Below the pieces are notes generated by a model. That model was given only the letters and a program-made list of their open reading frames with translations. It was not told the origin of the DNA and did no database searches. Shown here in pieces: positions 25,809 through 35,618 of a DNA stretch of 64,000 nucleotides. How positions within the stretch are numbered: the stretch's first letter is position 1; every line of letters begins with the position of its first letter. Position numbers and translations under genes: made by a program. The DNA is from UBA1046 sp050945515 (GTDB lineage Bacteria; Bacillota; Clostridia; Saccharofermentanales; DTU023): assembly GCA_050945515.1 (NCBI GenBank), contig JBMNTB010000001.1, positions 100,622 to 164,621 on the forward strand. The letters are read 5' to 3'.

Positions 25809-28238
25809 ATGAAGAAATATGATTTCAAGAAAATTGAACAGAAGTGGCAGCAGCGCTGGGATGAGAGCGGGGTCTTCGAGGCGGATCAGCCTGCAGACGG
25901 CTATATCCCGGACAAGCCAAAGTATTATTGTCTGGTGGAATTCCCCTATCCCTCCGGTCAGGGACTCCATGTCGGACATCCGCGCAGTTATACGGCGCTG
26001 GACGCTATCGCTCGCAAGAAGCGTCTGGAGGGCTATAATGTGCTGTACCCGATGGGGTGGGACGCTTTCGGCCTGCCGACTGAAAACTATGCCTTTGCCA
26101 CGAATATTCATCCTGCTATTGTCACCGAGGACAATATCCGCAGTTTCAAAAAGCAATTAAAAAGTCTTGGTTATTCCTTTAATTGGGCCCGGGAAGTCAA
26201 TACTACCGACCCGGCATATTATCACTGGACGCAGTGGATCTTCCTCCAGCTGTATAAACACGGTCTCGCCTATAAGAAAGAAATGAATGTCAACTGGTGC
26301 CCGGCCTGTAAGATCGTCTTGGCCAATGAGGAAGTAATTGATGGTGCCTGTGAGCGCTGCGGCGCAGTGACCACTCATATTGTCAAAAGCCAGTGGATGC
26401 TGAGAATTACGGAATATGCCGACCAGCTGTTGGACGGACTCGATCAACTGGACTTTATCGAGCGCGTCAAGCTGCAGCAGCGCAATTGGATCGGTCGCTC
26501 ACACGGTATTGATATAAAATTCGCTACCACCTGCGGCGATACCCTGATTGTCTATACGACCCGTCCGGACACATTATGGGGAGCGACCTATATGGTCTTA
26601 TCGCCCGAACTTGGTCTGCTGGAAGAATGGATTGAACGGGGTCTGCTGTCCAATGTGGAGGAGATCAGGGCTTATCAGACGGAAGCAGCGCGCAAATCGG
26701 AATTTGAGCGCTCGCAGCTGTCGCATGACAAGACCGGTGTCCGCCTGGAGGGCGTCAATGCCATCAATCCGGTCAATCAAGCAGAAATTCCGATTTTTAT
26801 TTCCGACTATGTCCTGGCAAGTTACGGTACAGGAGCCATCATGGCGGTACCCGGACATGACTCCAGGGACTACGAATTTGCCAAAGCTTTCGATCTGCCG
26901 ATCGTCGAGGTGGTAGCCGGCGGCGATATTTCCCGGGAGGCTTATCTGAGTATTGATGATGGTGTCCTGGTCAATTCCGGCTTTATTTCCGGCTTGTCCG
27001 TAACCGAAGGTATCGAGCAGATCAAGAACTGGCTGACAGAACACGATCTGGGCTCGCCCAAGACGAATTATAAACTCAGAGACTGGGTTTTCTCGCGCCA
27101 GCGCTACTGGGGTGAGCCGATCCCGATGGTTCACTGCGAGCAGTGCGGCTGGCAGCCGTTGCCGGAATCGGAGTTGCCTCTGCTGCTGCCGGAAATTCGT
27201 TCTTATGAACTGTCCGAGACAGGTGAATCACCGCTGTCTTTGCTTACCGACTGGGTACAGACTACTTGTCCTGCCTGCGGCGGTCCTGCTGTCAGAGAGA
27301 CCGATACCATGCCGCAATGGGCCGGATCGTCATGGTATTTCATCCGCTTTACGGATCCGCATTGCACCACCGGCATTGCCTCTGAAGCAGCGATGAAGTA
27401 CTGGCTGCCGGTCGATTGGTACAACGGCGGCATGGAGCATACCACATTGCATCTGCTCTACAGCCGTTTCTGGCATCAATTCTTATATGATATCGGTGCC
27501 GTGCCTACGCCGGAACCGTATCTCAAGCGTACATCGCACGGGATGATCCTGGGCGAGAACGGCGAGAAAATGTCGAAGTCGCGCGGCAATGTCGTCAACC
27601 CCGATGATATAGTCAATGAATATGGTGCCGATACGCTCAGGATGTATGAATTATTTATCGGTGACTTCGAGAAGCCTGCGCCTTGGAATACCAGTTCCAT
27701 CCGCGGCGTCAGCCGCTATCTGGAACGCGTCTGGGCTCTGCAGGAGAAGCTGATCCCCGGCACAGCCTACCGCCCGGAAACAGAGACTTTGCTGCATCAG
27801 ACTATCCGTAAAGTGACCAAAGATACGGAGACCTTGAAGGCCAACACGGCAATCGCTCAACTCATGACGCTGGTCAATCGCTTCTACGAATTGGAAAGCG
27901 TCAATCATGCTGAGTACAAGACCCTGCTGATTTTGCTCAATATCTTTGCGCCCCATATCACGGAAGAGCTGTGGGAACTGCATAACTACGGAGGCAATAT
28001 TACCGACCAAGAGTGGCCGGTCTGGCAAGAAGAATTGACAATCGAAGCTACTGTTGAGATCGCAATCCAGGTCAACGGCAAGATCAGGGCCAGAATTGAC
28101 CTGCCCCATGATATTTCCCGCGAGGACGCCCTCGCTGCCGCTAAATCAGAAGCGCCTATCAGCAATGAGCTCGCCGGCAAAACTCTGATCAAGGAAATTT
28201 TTGTCCCGGGCAGCCTGATCAATTTCGTAGTGAAATAA
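25809..28238 (+). CDS. leuS: Leucyl-tRNA synthetase
   Basis: 809 residues from the ATG at 25809 (MKKYDFKKIEQKWQQRW, the usual LeuS N-terminus); an upstream in-frame ATG at 25767 adds 14 atypical residues. The class I HIGH motif is HVGHPRSYTALD, followed by NVLYPMGWDAFGLPTENYA. Zinc-type Cys pairs occur in CPACKIVLANEEV and CERCGA. The editing domain has TTRPDTLWGATYMVL and GTGAIMAVPGHDSRD. The KMSKS loop is EKMSKSRGNVVNPD. The length and domain order are those of the bacterial enzyme. Confidence 0.97.
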   Translation: MKKYDFKKIEQKWQQRWDESGVFEADQPADGYIPDKPKYYCLVEFPYPSGQGLHVGHPRSYTALDAIARKKRLEGYNVLYPMGWDAFGLPTENYAFATNIHPAIVTEDNIRSFKKQLKSLGYSFNWAREVNTTDPAYYHWTQWIFLQLYKHGLAYKKEMNVNWCPACKIVLANEEVIDGACERCGAVTTHIVKSQWMLRITEYADQLLDGLDQLDFIERVKLQQRNWIGRSHGIDIKFATTCGDTLIVYTTRPDTLWGATYMVLSPELGLLEEWIERGLLSNVEEIRAYQTEAARKSEFERSQLSHDKTGVRLEGVNAINPVNQAEIPIFISDYVLASYGTGAIMAVPGHDSRDYEFAKAFDLPIVEVVAGGDISREAYLSIDDGVLVNSGFISGLSVTEGIEQIKNWLTEHDLGSPKTNYKLRDWVFSRQRYWGEPIPMVHCEQCGWQPLPESELPLLLPEIRSYELSETGESPLSLLTDWVQTTCPACGGPAVRETDTMPQWAGSSWYFIRFTDPHCTTGIASEAAMKYWLPVDWYNGGMEHTTLHLLYSRFWHQFLYDIGAVPTPEPYLKRTSHGMILGENGEKMSKSRGNVVNPDDIVNEYGADTLRMYELFIGDFEKPAPWNTSSIRGVSRYLERVWALQEKLIPGTAYRPETETLLHQTIRKVTKDTETLKANTAIAQLMTLVNRFYELESVNHAEYKTLLILLNIFAPHITEELWELHNYGGNITDQEWPVWQEELTIEATVEIAIQVNGKIRARIDLPHDISREDALAAAKSEAPISNELAGKTLIKEIFVPGSLINFVVK

Positions 28239-28275
28239 AGATAAGATATGCGCCGGAATTTCTGTGAGGTATTAA

Positions 28276-30345
28276 ATGCAAATTGTCAAAGGTAAAGCTT
28301 GGTTTAAAGCTCGTCACTATAAGACACTGAACGAGATGCTGCGGGCGAGTTGCTTGCGTTTCCCCGATAATCCCTGCGTCCGTTACCGTCTGAATCCACA
28401 GGATGAGACGATTACGGTTCGCTACCGCCAGATGCAGTCCGACATTCTGGCCCTGCAGTACGCCCTGCGCGGCTTGCAGATTGAAGACGGCAAGATCGCA
28501 GTAATTGGCGAGAACAGCTATTTCTGGATGTTGTCCTATCTGGCCACGGTTTGCGGTGCCGGCATGATCGTACCCTTGGATCGCATGCTCAAAGGTCCTG
28601 AGATAGCTTCTTTAGTCAAGCGCGCCCAGGTCGAGCTGATTTTCTACGATGCTTCTTTCCACGATACCATTGCCGAAATCGCCGCCGAACAGGAACAATT
28701 GCGGACTCTGGTCATGATGCAGCAAGGGCGCGGCCGGGCCCAAGGCCGCCAAGAGATTTTGGACCGGATGACCAGACCCGATGCCGCAGGCATTTTGCCG
28801 AAGGCGGACAGGGTAGGCCCGGCACCCGATCAGAATTTGACCGGATTCACGAACTATACCTTTGAAGATTTGATCACATATGGTTATACGGAGATGGCCC
28901 GAGCCGCCGGTAGGCAGCAAGCGGTTGGAGCTTTGCTGCAGACGGCAGACGGCACTAATCAGGCGGACCAGATCGCCGCGACAGGAGATTTGTCCTGCCT
29001 ATCTGACGCCTTCGGCGCACAATTGCCGCCTCCGCCCTATGCAGAACCCGATCCCGAGGACAGCAAAGTTCTGATATTTACTTCGGGCACCACTGATCTG
29101 GCGAAAGGAGTTCTGCTCAGTCACCGGGCACTGACGGCTGATCTGGAAGCACTGGGCGGGGTCGTGACTTTTGATGACAATCTGCGCTCGCTATCGATTT
29201 TGCCTTTGCATCATGCTTTTGAGAATACTTGCGGCTTCCTGTGTGTCCTTTATTTTGGCGGCAGCATCCATATCTGTGACGGCCTGCGCTATATCCAGCA
29301 GAACGCCAAAGAATACCAAGTCGATATGATCATTGGAGTGCCGGCGATATTTGACGCTTTTTACAAGCGTATCCAAGCCGCTCTTAAAAAACAAGGCAAA
29401 GAGAGACTGGTTCGCTTCATGATCAAATTATCGCGCGGTTTGCGCAAGATCGGCATTGATCTGCGCCGCGTCTTCTTCAAGCAGATTCTGGAGGGCTTAG
29501 GCGGCAGGCTCTGGATTGGCATTGCCGGCGGGGCAGCTATGGACAAGGATGTCATTATCTTCTTCAACGATATCGGAGTCAGAGTGATCGAGGGCTATGG
29601 TCTGACGGAAACGGCTCCGGTGGCGGCCGGCTGCAATCTACGCGTGCTTAAGCCGGGCACCGTCGGACATCCTTTGACGGGTATTGAAATAGCTATTGAC
29701 AGCGAAGATCCGAAAGAACCCGGTGAAATTATGATCCGCGGTCCCATTCTGATGAACGGCTACCACAATGATCCGGCGGCCACAGCGGAGGTAATGGATG
29801 AAGACGGCTGGTTCCGCACCGGCGATCTGGGTCTGATCAATCCCAAGGACGATACCCTAACAATCACCGGTCGCCTTAAATCAATGATTGTACTGGAGTC
29901 AGGGAAGAAAGTTTTTCCGGAGGAGATTGAGGCAGCCCTGAAGACACATGCTTTTATCAAGGATACGATGGTCTATGGTCTGGATGACAATAAGGGCGGA
30001 ACGATCATCAGTGCCAAAATAGTGCTGGACGAAGATAAGCTGGCAGCCTTACAGGCCACGGGAGACAATCTGACCGTGAGGGAGAGACTGGACGAAGTTA
30101 TCCGGAAGATCAACGCTCAGCTGCCGACTTTTAAAACAATCAAGACCTATTTCTATAGCAAAAAGGATATGGCTCAGACAACGACCATGAAAGTTAAGCG
30201 CAATATAGAAATTGAGCGCATCAAGAATTTTATGGCCAAGCACAAATTGCGCTGGCGCGATCTCAATGGTCTGGATTTCGATCAGATCGAATTTATGGAT
30301 GAGGCGGAGCTGACATCACTGATTAAAGCACAAATTAGTAATTAG
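28276..30345 (+). CDS. AMP-forming acyl-CoA synthetase (long-chain fatty acid ligase family)
   Basis: 689 residues. ANL-family motifs: the ATP loop FTSGTTDLAKG (residues 268-278), EGYGLTETAPVAAGC, the hinge TGDLGLINPKDDTLTITGR and the catalytic Lys in TTTMKVKRN. The C-terminal 60 residues add a helical extension (FMAKHKLRWRDLNGLDFDQIEFMDE). An insert of about 100 residues (150-258), rich in Ala, Gln, Gly and Asp, lies before the ATP loop and is not typical. It likely activates a fatty acid for lipid metabolism; the substrate is not readable. It follows leuS by 37 bases and precedes yihY. Confidence 0.88.
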   Translation: MQIVKGKAWFKARHYKTLNEMLRASCLRFPDNPCVRYRLNPQDETITVRYRQMQSDILALQYALRGLQIEDGKIAVIGENSYFWMLSYLATVCGAGMIVPLDRMLKGPEIASLVKRAQVELIFYDASFHDTIAEIAAEQEQLRTLVMMQQGRGRAQGRQEILDRMTRPDAAGILPKADRVGPAPDQNLTGFTNYTFEDLITYGYTEMARAAGRQQAVGALLQTADGTNQADQIAATGDLSCLSDAFGAQLPPPPYAEPDPEDSKVLIFTSGTTDLAKGVLLSHRALTADLEALGGVVTFDDNLRSLSILPLHHAFENTCGFLCVLYFGGSIHICDGLRYIQQNAKEYQVDMIIGVPAIFDAFYKRIQAALKKQGKERLVRFMIKLSRGLRKIGIDLRRVFFKQILEGLGGRLWIGIAGGAAMDKDVIIFFNDIGVRVIEGYGLTETAPVAAGCNLRVLKPGTVGHPLTGIEIAIDSEDPKEPGEIMIRGPILMNGYHNDPAATAEVMDEDGWFRTGDLGLINPKDDTLTITGRLKSMIVLESGKKVFPEEIEAALKTHAFIKDTMVYGLDDNKGGTIISAKIVLDEDKLAALQATGDNLTVRERLDEVIRKINAQLPTFKTIKTYFYSKKDMAQTTTMKVKRNIEIERIKNFMAKHKLRWRDLNGLDFDQIEFMDEAELTSLIKAQISN

Positions 30346-30357
30346 CCCTGAATAATT

Positions 30358-31326
30358 ATGAACGATCCGGATGATAAGGCGGCACACAAGATAGACTATC
30401 CTGAAGAAGAGTCTGCGGCGGCTGACAGGCAGAAATTGTCGGCAGGGCGAACCCTGCTGAACAAGTTAAAATTTTTGCAACGCTTTGGCCCTATTTCATT
30501 TCTGGTGGAGTGGATCAGACGGATGGGCGAAAACAGGGTCAGCCTGGTTGGAGCCCAACTGGCTTATTATCTGATGCTGAGCTTTTTCCCCTTTACCATC
30601 TTTTTGCTCAGTATCTTTAGTTACTCCAGATTTGGCAGCGAGGAGATACTGGCCAATCAATTAGCCTTATTGCCGGAGGCTTCCTCCAATTTTTTGACGC
30701 CGATTCTGCTGAACATTGTCAGGACCCGCAGCACAGCTCTCTTATCAACATCATTGTTTCTGGCTCTGTGGTCGAGCTCGACCGGCATTAAGAATCTGAT
30801 CAATGAAATGAGCAGGATTTTCAATCAAGGTCGGAACAAGAGGCCGTTCTGGCGGACCAGATTGGTCGCGGTTGCTGCTACCGTGCTGATAGTGATCCTT
30901 ATGATCCTGATTTTAGCCAGTCAGGTTTTCGGCAACGTCATCTACAATTATCTGTCCCGCTATTTTGCCTGGAATGAGATTTCCCACACCATTTGGGATG
31001 CACTGGTTACCTATATCCCGCTGGTTATCTTATCTCTGGGCCTGGCTATGTTGTACCGCTATGGTCCCTATTTCGAGCCGGGCTGTCGTCTGAGCTTCGG
31101 AAAAGCTTGGGTTAGCGGTGGCGTTGCCGCTGTCAGCTGGGTCCTGATTTCATATCTGTTTCGTATCTACGTCAACAATTTTGCCAATTATGCCAATGTC
31201 TACGGTTCTTTGGTCGGCATCATCTTGCTTTTGTTCTGGCTTTACCTTAGTGCCGTGGTGATTATGGCCGGTTCCGTTTTTGCCTCAGTCTGGCAAGAAC
31301 GAAGCCGGAGAAAAATGATACAATGA
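30358..31326 (+). CDS. YihY/virulence factor BrkB family membrane protein
   Basis: 322 residues. A charged N-terminal tail (about 60 residues) precedes six or so membrane helices. Family marks include RVSLVGAQLAYYLMLSFFPF, LWSSSTGIKNLINEMSRIF, YGPYFEPGCRL and a final YGSLVGIILLLFWLYLSA. YihY proteins are inner-membrane proteins of uncertain function, once thought to be ribonuclease BN. It starts 12 bases after the acyl ligase and may be co-transcribed. Confidence 0.92.
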   Translation: MNDPDDKAAHKIDYPEEESAAADRQKLSAGRTLLNKLKFLQRFGPISFLVEWIRRMGENRVSLVGAQLAYYLMLSFFPFTIFLLSIFSYSRFGSEEILANQLALLPEASSNFLTPILLNIVRTRSTALLSTSLFLALWSSSTGIKNLINEMSRIFNQGRNKRPFWRTRLVAVAATVLIVILMILILASQVFGNVIYNYLSRYFAWNEISHTIWDALVTYIPLVILSLGLAMLYRYGPYFEPGCRLSFGKAWVSGGVAAVSWVLISYLFRIYVNNFANYANVYGSLVGIILLLFWLYLSAVVIMAGSVFASVWQERSRRKMIQ

Positions 31327-31409
31327 ATAATCGTGGCAGAGGATTTGTCATTCGGGTCATTCCGGACGGCAGGTCTTTATGTCAGTGAGGGTATTGCGGA
31401 GGATTAACG

Positions 31410-32477
31410 ATGGGGAAAATCATTTTGACCGGAGATCGGCCGACAGGTCAGCTGCATCTGGGACATTATGTCGGATCGCTCAGGCGTAGGGTCAGCCTGC
31501 AGAATTCAGGCGAGTATGACGAGATTTTTATCATGATTGCCGATGCCCAAGCCTTGACGGATAATGCCGACAATCCCGAAAAAATCAGACAGAGCATCTT
31601 AGAAGTAGCGACGGATTATTTGGCTGTAGGCCTTGATCCTGAACAGACAACGATTCTGATCCAGTCGCAAATCCCGGAGTTGTTCGAGCTTACCACTTAC
31701 TATCTCAACTTGGTTACCGTAGCCAGGCTCGAACGCAATCCAACCGTCAAATCCGAGATCAAGACGCGGGAATTCAATCAGAGTGTACCTGTAGGTTTCT
31801 TCACTTATCCCATCAGCCAGGCAGCCGATATTACGGCTTTCCAGGCTACGACAGTGCCGGTGGGTGAGGATCAGGCTCCGATGCTGGAACAGACGCGTGA
31901 AATTGTCCATAAATTCAACTCCGTTTATGGCGAGACTCTTGTCATGCCCGATATACTGCTGCCGGAGAAAAAACTCTGGGCCAGATTGCCCGGCACTGAC
32001 GGCAAAGCCAAAATGTCTAAATCTCTCGGCAATTGTATTTATCTGGCGGAATCAGCAGCCGAGGTGAAGAAAAAGGTCATGAGCATGTATACCGATCCCA
32101 ATCATATCCGGGTGTCCGATCCCGGCCGTATTGAGGGGAATGTAGTCTTCACCTATCTGGATGCCTTCGCTGCCGATGAGCATTTTCAAACTCTGTGGCC
32201 GGACTATGCTAATCTGTCAGAATTGAAAGCTCATTATCGGCGCGGCGGCCTGGGCGATGTCAAAGTCAAAAAATTCCTCAATCGGGTTCTGGAGATTGAA
32301 CTGGATCCTATCAGACAACGGCGTGCTGAATGGTCCGGCCGGATACCTGAGATCGTGGAAATCTTGAAAGTGGGAACAGCTAAAGCGCGAGAGAAAGCCG
32401 CAGAAACTTTGCAGGCTGTCAAAGAGGCCATGCAGATTGATTATTTCGGCGACAACTATCTGGGCAGTGATTTCTGA
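31410..32477 (+). CDS. trpS: Tryptophanyl-tRNA synthetase
   Basis: 355 residues. Class I synthetase that charges tRNA-Trp. The start LTGDRPTGQLHLGHYVGSL contains the HIGH motif as HLGH. PVGEDQAPMLEQTREIVHKFN and the KMSKS loop KAKMSKSLGNC follow. The length is close to the usual 330-350. The ribosome site is GGAGGA before ATG. No T-box leader is present in the 83-base gap upstream. Confidence 0.96.
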   Translation: MGKIILTGDRPTGQLHLGHYVGSLRRRVSLQNSGEYDEIFIMIADAQALTDNADNPEKIRQSILEVATDYLAVGLDPEQTTILIQSQIPELFELTTYYLNLVTVARLERNPTVKSEIKTREFNQSVPVGFFTYPISQAADITAFQATTVPVGEDQAPMLEQTREIVHKFNSVYGETLVMPDILLPEKKLWARLPGTDGKAKMSKSLGNCIYLAESAAEVKKKVMSMYTDPNHIRVSDPGRIEGNVVFTYLDAFAADEHFQTLWPDYANLSELKAHYRRGGLGDVKVKKFLNRVLEIELDPIRQRRAEWSGRIPEIVEILKVGTAKAREKAAETLQAVKEAMQIDYFGDNYLGSDF

Positions 32478-32506
32478 GAGAGTTCAACTCTCTGGCAATA
32501 GTTTTT
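32477..32506 (+). terminator. Probable terminator after trpS
   Basis: AGAGAGT and ACTCTCT form a perfect seven-base stem with loop TCA, starting at the last base of the trpS stop codon. Five T residues come only after an eight-base gap, so termination may be inefficient. Confidence 0.45.
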
Positions 32507-32533
32507 GCTCAAGGCGAAAACATGAAATAATTA
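32505..32533 (+). promoter_or_regulatory. Possible promoter of the EamA-polyamine operon
   Basis: TTGCTC and TAATTA are spaced 17 bases apart, 40 bases before the EamA start codon. The match is modest. It is the only reasonable candidate between the trpS terminator and the operon. Confidence 0.3.
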
Positions 32534-32573
32534 AATAACCGTTGATTTGGACGCTGTTAAATTAGGAGGGGTA

Positions 32574-33509
32574 ATGAAACATCGTACAACCGGGGCTGTG
32601 ATTATCAGCTTGCTGACATGTGTGATCTGGGGTTTCAGTTTTTTATTCACAAGGAGTATAGTTATCCGCATTCACTTTTTATCTTTATTGAGTTGGCGCT
32701 TTCTGATTGCGACACTGGCTTTTCTGCTCTTGATCCGGTTGAAGGTTTTCAAGGTCAATCTCAAGGGCAAAAAGCTCCGTCCGCTAATATATATCTCAAT
32801 TGCCGAGCCGCTAATTTTTTTCACCTGTGAATCAATCGGACTGTATCTGACCTCAACCACCGAATCCAGCTTGATGATTGCTACGATTCCGATCGTTACC
32901 ATGCTGATCGGCATTCCTATCGCCGGAGAAATGCCGACTAAAAAGCAGGCCGTTGCCATTATCCTGTCCGTAGTGGGTGTAATGGTGATCATTCTGGGAC
33001 AGAGCAGGAGACTGGACTTTAATATTCTGGGCTATATTGTGCTCTTGATAGCAGTTATAAGCGGTTCGGTCTTTGCCGCCCTGTCCGCTAAATATAAGGA
33101 ATATACCAGTGTGGAGAAGAGTTTTGCTATGATTGTGATCGGGCTGATCGGTTTTGGCAGTGCGGCGCTGATGCGCAATCTGGTGCGAGGCACGGTAAAA
33201 GAATGGTTGCTTCTGCCTGTTCAGGACCGCGAATTTCTGATCGCCATTCTGTATCTGGGTTTGCTGGCCTCGATCATCTGCTATGTCGGCCAGCAGTACA
33301 GCCTCTCGGTTATAGGTTTAAACCGCAACACCTCTTTCTCCGGAGTAATTACTCTAACTTCCGTTTTGGCCGGTGTTTTTATCCTGGACGAGAAACTTAG
33401 CCTTAGTATGTTAATTGGTGGTATCATTGTGATATTGGGTGTTTACGGTGTCAATTTCTACACACCGCAGCGAGAACACGATAAAGCTATCTGTCCGCAG
33501 GACAAATAG
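32574..33509 (+). CDS. EamA/DMT-family transporter
   Basis: 311 residues from the ATG at 32574, placed by the strong GGAGGGG ribosome site; a TTG nine codons upstream precedes that site. Ten hydrophobic segments in two repeated halves are seen, with EamA signatures WGFSFLFTRS near the N-terminus and a conserved second-half FSGVITLTSVLAGVFIL. Such proteins export metabolites or amino acids; the substrate is unknown. It ends 24 bases before potD and seems to head the polyamine transporter operon. Confidence 0.88.
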   Translation: MKHRTTGAVIISLLTCVIWGFSFLFTRSIVIRIHFLSLLSWRFLIATLAFLLLIRLKVFKVNLKGKKLRPLIYISIAEPLIFFTCESIGLYLTSTTESSLMIATIPIVTMLIGIPIAGEMPTKKQAVAIILSVVGVMVIILGQSRRLDFNILGYIVLLIAVISGSVFAALSAKYKEYTSVEKSFAMIVIGLIGFGSAALMRNLVRGTVKEWLLLPVQDREFLIAILYLGLLASIICYVGQQYSLSVIGLNRNTSFSGVITLTSVLAGVFILDEKLSLSMLIGGIIVILGVYGVNFYTPQREHDKAICPQDK

Positions 33510-33533
33510 TTAATATTTATGGAGGAAGATAAA

Positions 33534-34694
33534 ATGAAAAAACTATTAGCGTTTTTCCTGGTACTGGTTTTGGTTTTCCCGATCTTGGGTTGCCAATCTG
33601 ATTCAGGTAGTGCCGAAACCACGGGAGCTGAGCCGGAGCAGACGGAGGCAGCCGGGGAAACTACGGTAGTTGAGCCGGAGCAGACGGAGGCAACCGGCGA
33701 GAAAAGGACATTGACCGTGGCCAACTGGCAGGGATATGGCTCTGATGCTGAATATGCTGTCAAGCCTTTTGAAGAAAAATATAACTGTAAAGTTGTGCAC
33801 CAATATTTTGATTCCGAAGAGGCATTGCTGAATATGCTCAGAACCGGCGGTCTGGGTGAAATAGATGTTGTCTTGCCTAATATGGCCTATGTTGCTACCG
33901 GCAAGCGGGAAAATCTGTTTAGTCCTTTGGATAAGTCCAAACTTGAGAATTTTGAAGATTTGAAAGAAAATATCCGCGAACTTCCCGATGTCAAGGATGA
34001 AGAGGGCAATCTGTTGGGAGTTGCCTGGACCTGGGGTAGCACAGCACTCGGCTACAACCCGGATGCGGTATCTGAACCGATTAATTCCTGGGCAGCTCTC
34101 TGGGATCCTGCCAATAAAGGCAAGGTTGCCTATTTCGATGACCATCTCACGGCTGTCATGATCGCCGCGCTCTATTCCGGACAGGATCCGGAGAATCCGG
34201 ATCTCAATGTCATCAAAGAAGTACTGCTGCAACTAAAAGACAATACCAGATTATTCTGGTCCAGCTATGATTCTTTTGCCAAGCCCTATACGGCCGGTGA
34301 AATTACCATGGGCAGTGTCTGGTCCGGTGCCGCTACACAGCTCAATGCCGAAGGCGTCAAGATAGAGTATGTGTACCCCGCTGAGGGTGCAGTAATCTGG
34401 ACTGACTACTGGTGCATCCCGGTAGACGCGCCGAATGAAGACCTGGCCTATGCCTGGATTAACTGGATGACTTCTGTGGAGTTTCAGTCAGAATATGCTT
34501 CCGATCTAGCCGCGCAGCCGCCGATCCCGGCCAATACCAAGGTATATGAGGTTCTGAGCCCTGAGGTCAGAGCAGCCCTCTACATTGAAGATATAGAAGA
34601 TATACCCAAAAAAGTGGCTTTCCAGAAAGAGCTGCCGCCGGAGGTCAATCAGGCCTGGCTCGATCTCTGGAATGAGGTCAAAGCTACAGATTAA
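33534..34694 (+). CDS. potD: Spermidine/putrescine-type ABC transporter substrate-binding lipoprotein
   Basis: 386 residues from the ATG at 33534, just after GGAGGA. The lipobox is PILGCQ. A linker with two copies of EPEQTEA, encoded by an identical 21-base DNA unit, precedes the binding domain. The PotD/PotF fold is shown by TLTVANWQGYGSDAEYAVKP, the EIDVVLPNMAYVA segment, GVAWTWGSTALGYNPDA and IWTDYWCIPVDAPN. The acidic and aromatic residues in the DYW segment fit polyamine binding, but the substrate may be a relative. The permease and ATPase genes follow. Confidence 0.88.
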   Translation: MKKLLAFFLVLVLVFPILGCQSDSGSAETTGAEPEQTEAAGETTVVEPEQTEATGEKRTLTVANWQGYGSDAEYAVKPFEEKYNCKVVHQYFDSEEALLNMLRTGGLGEIDVVLPNMAYVATGKRENLFSPLDKSKLENFEDLKENIRELPDVKDEEGNLLGVAWTWGSTALGYNPDAVSEPINSWAALWDPANKGKVAYFDDHLTAVMIAALYSGQDPENPDLNVIKEVLLQLKDNTRLFWSSYDSFAKPYTAGEITMGSVWSGAATQLNAEGVKIEYVYPAEGAVIWTDYWCIPVDAPNEDLAYAWINWMTSVEFQSEYASDLAAQPPIPANTKVYEVLSPEVRAALYIEDIEDIPKKVAFQKELPPEVNQAWLDLWNEVKATD

Positions 34695-34763
34695 GATCTA
34701 TCATGGGCAAAAGGACGGGAATAACATAGTTTCCGTCTGCCGGCGCTGCTTTAGGGGGAGAGT

Positions 34764-35618
34764 ATGATGACAAAGTCAAGGATAAAGACCTGGTTGCTCA
34801 TGCTGCCTGGAGCCGGTACCTTGTTATCACTCGTCCTTTTGCCTTTATCACTACTACTTTTGTTCAGCCTTGTTACAGGTAATCAAATCAGTCTGAGCGG
34901 AGCGCTCAGCTTTAAGAATTATCTCAATATCTTTAAGCAAGGTCTCTTTGGCCCGCTGATGTGGAAGTCAATCCGCATGGGTCTGCTGGTGACGGCCAGT
35001 TCAATTCTGATCGGCTATCCGGTTGCCTACGGTCTGGCGAAAGTTGTCAAGCCCAGATGGCGCAATTTCCTGGTAGTCATGATCATCATTCCCTTTTTTA
35101 CCTCGCAGCTGCTATTAATATATTCGCTGATGGTAATGCTGCAGTCACAGGGTCCGGTCATGACTTTTCTGGCCTTGTTCGGTCTGGATCCGACCCGCTC
35201 CATACTCTATAGCAATACCGCCGTCTATTTGATCTTGCTCTATCAGTTCCTGCCCTATATGGTGCTGTCACTGTTTTCCTCTCTGGTCAAGATAGATGAC
35301 AATGTCGTATTTGCGGCCAGGAGCATGGGAGCCAGTCGGAGACGTGTTTTCATTGATATTATTTTACCCTTGACCGCTCCGGCGCTGCTCTCGGGCATTA
35401 TTCTGGTTTTTATTCCGGTGGCGGGCAGTTTCGTCGAATCCAATCTGGCCGGCGGCACCAAGGGTATGATGATCGGTTCCCTGATTGACTCTAATTTTTC
35501 GGTTTCTCTGAATATGGGACGTGGTTGTGCACTTTGTGTTTTATTCTTGCTGATCATGTCCGTTCTGACCTTCATTTTGCAAAGAGCTATCAGATATCTG
35601 GAGAGGAGACGGCTGTGA
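34764..35618 (+). CDS. potB: Polyamine-type ABC transporter permease PotB
   Basis: 284 residues with six membrane segments. The ATPase-docking EAA loop is VFAARSMGASRRRVFIDIILPLTAPAL. The ribosome site AGGGGGAGAG precedes two adjacent ATG codons. The stop overlaps the potC GTG start, so the two permeases are translationally coupled. Confidence 0.9.
   Translation: MMTKSRIKTWLLMLPGAGTLLSLVLLPLSLLLLFSLVTGNQISLSGALSFKNYLNIFKQGLFGPLMWKSIRMGLLVTASSILIGYPVAYGLAKVVKPRWRNFLVVMIIIPFFTSQLLLIYSLMVMLQSQGPVMTFLALFGLDPTRSILYSNTAVYLILLYQFLPYMVLSLFSSLVKIDDNVVFAARSMGASRRRVFIDIILPLTAPALLSGIILVFIPVAGSFVESNLAGGTKGMMIGSLIDSNFSVSLNMGRGCALCVLFLLIMSVLTFILQRAIRYLERRRL

Noticed and set aside
31327..31409. T-box before trpS
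   Set aside because: The gap is only 83 bases and contains no T-box core.
33603..34232. 209-codon minus-strand frame opposite potD
   Set aside because: potD has a lipobox, family motifs and a ribosome site; the antisense frame has none of these.
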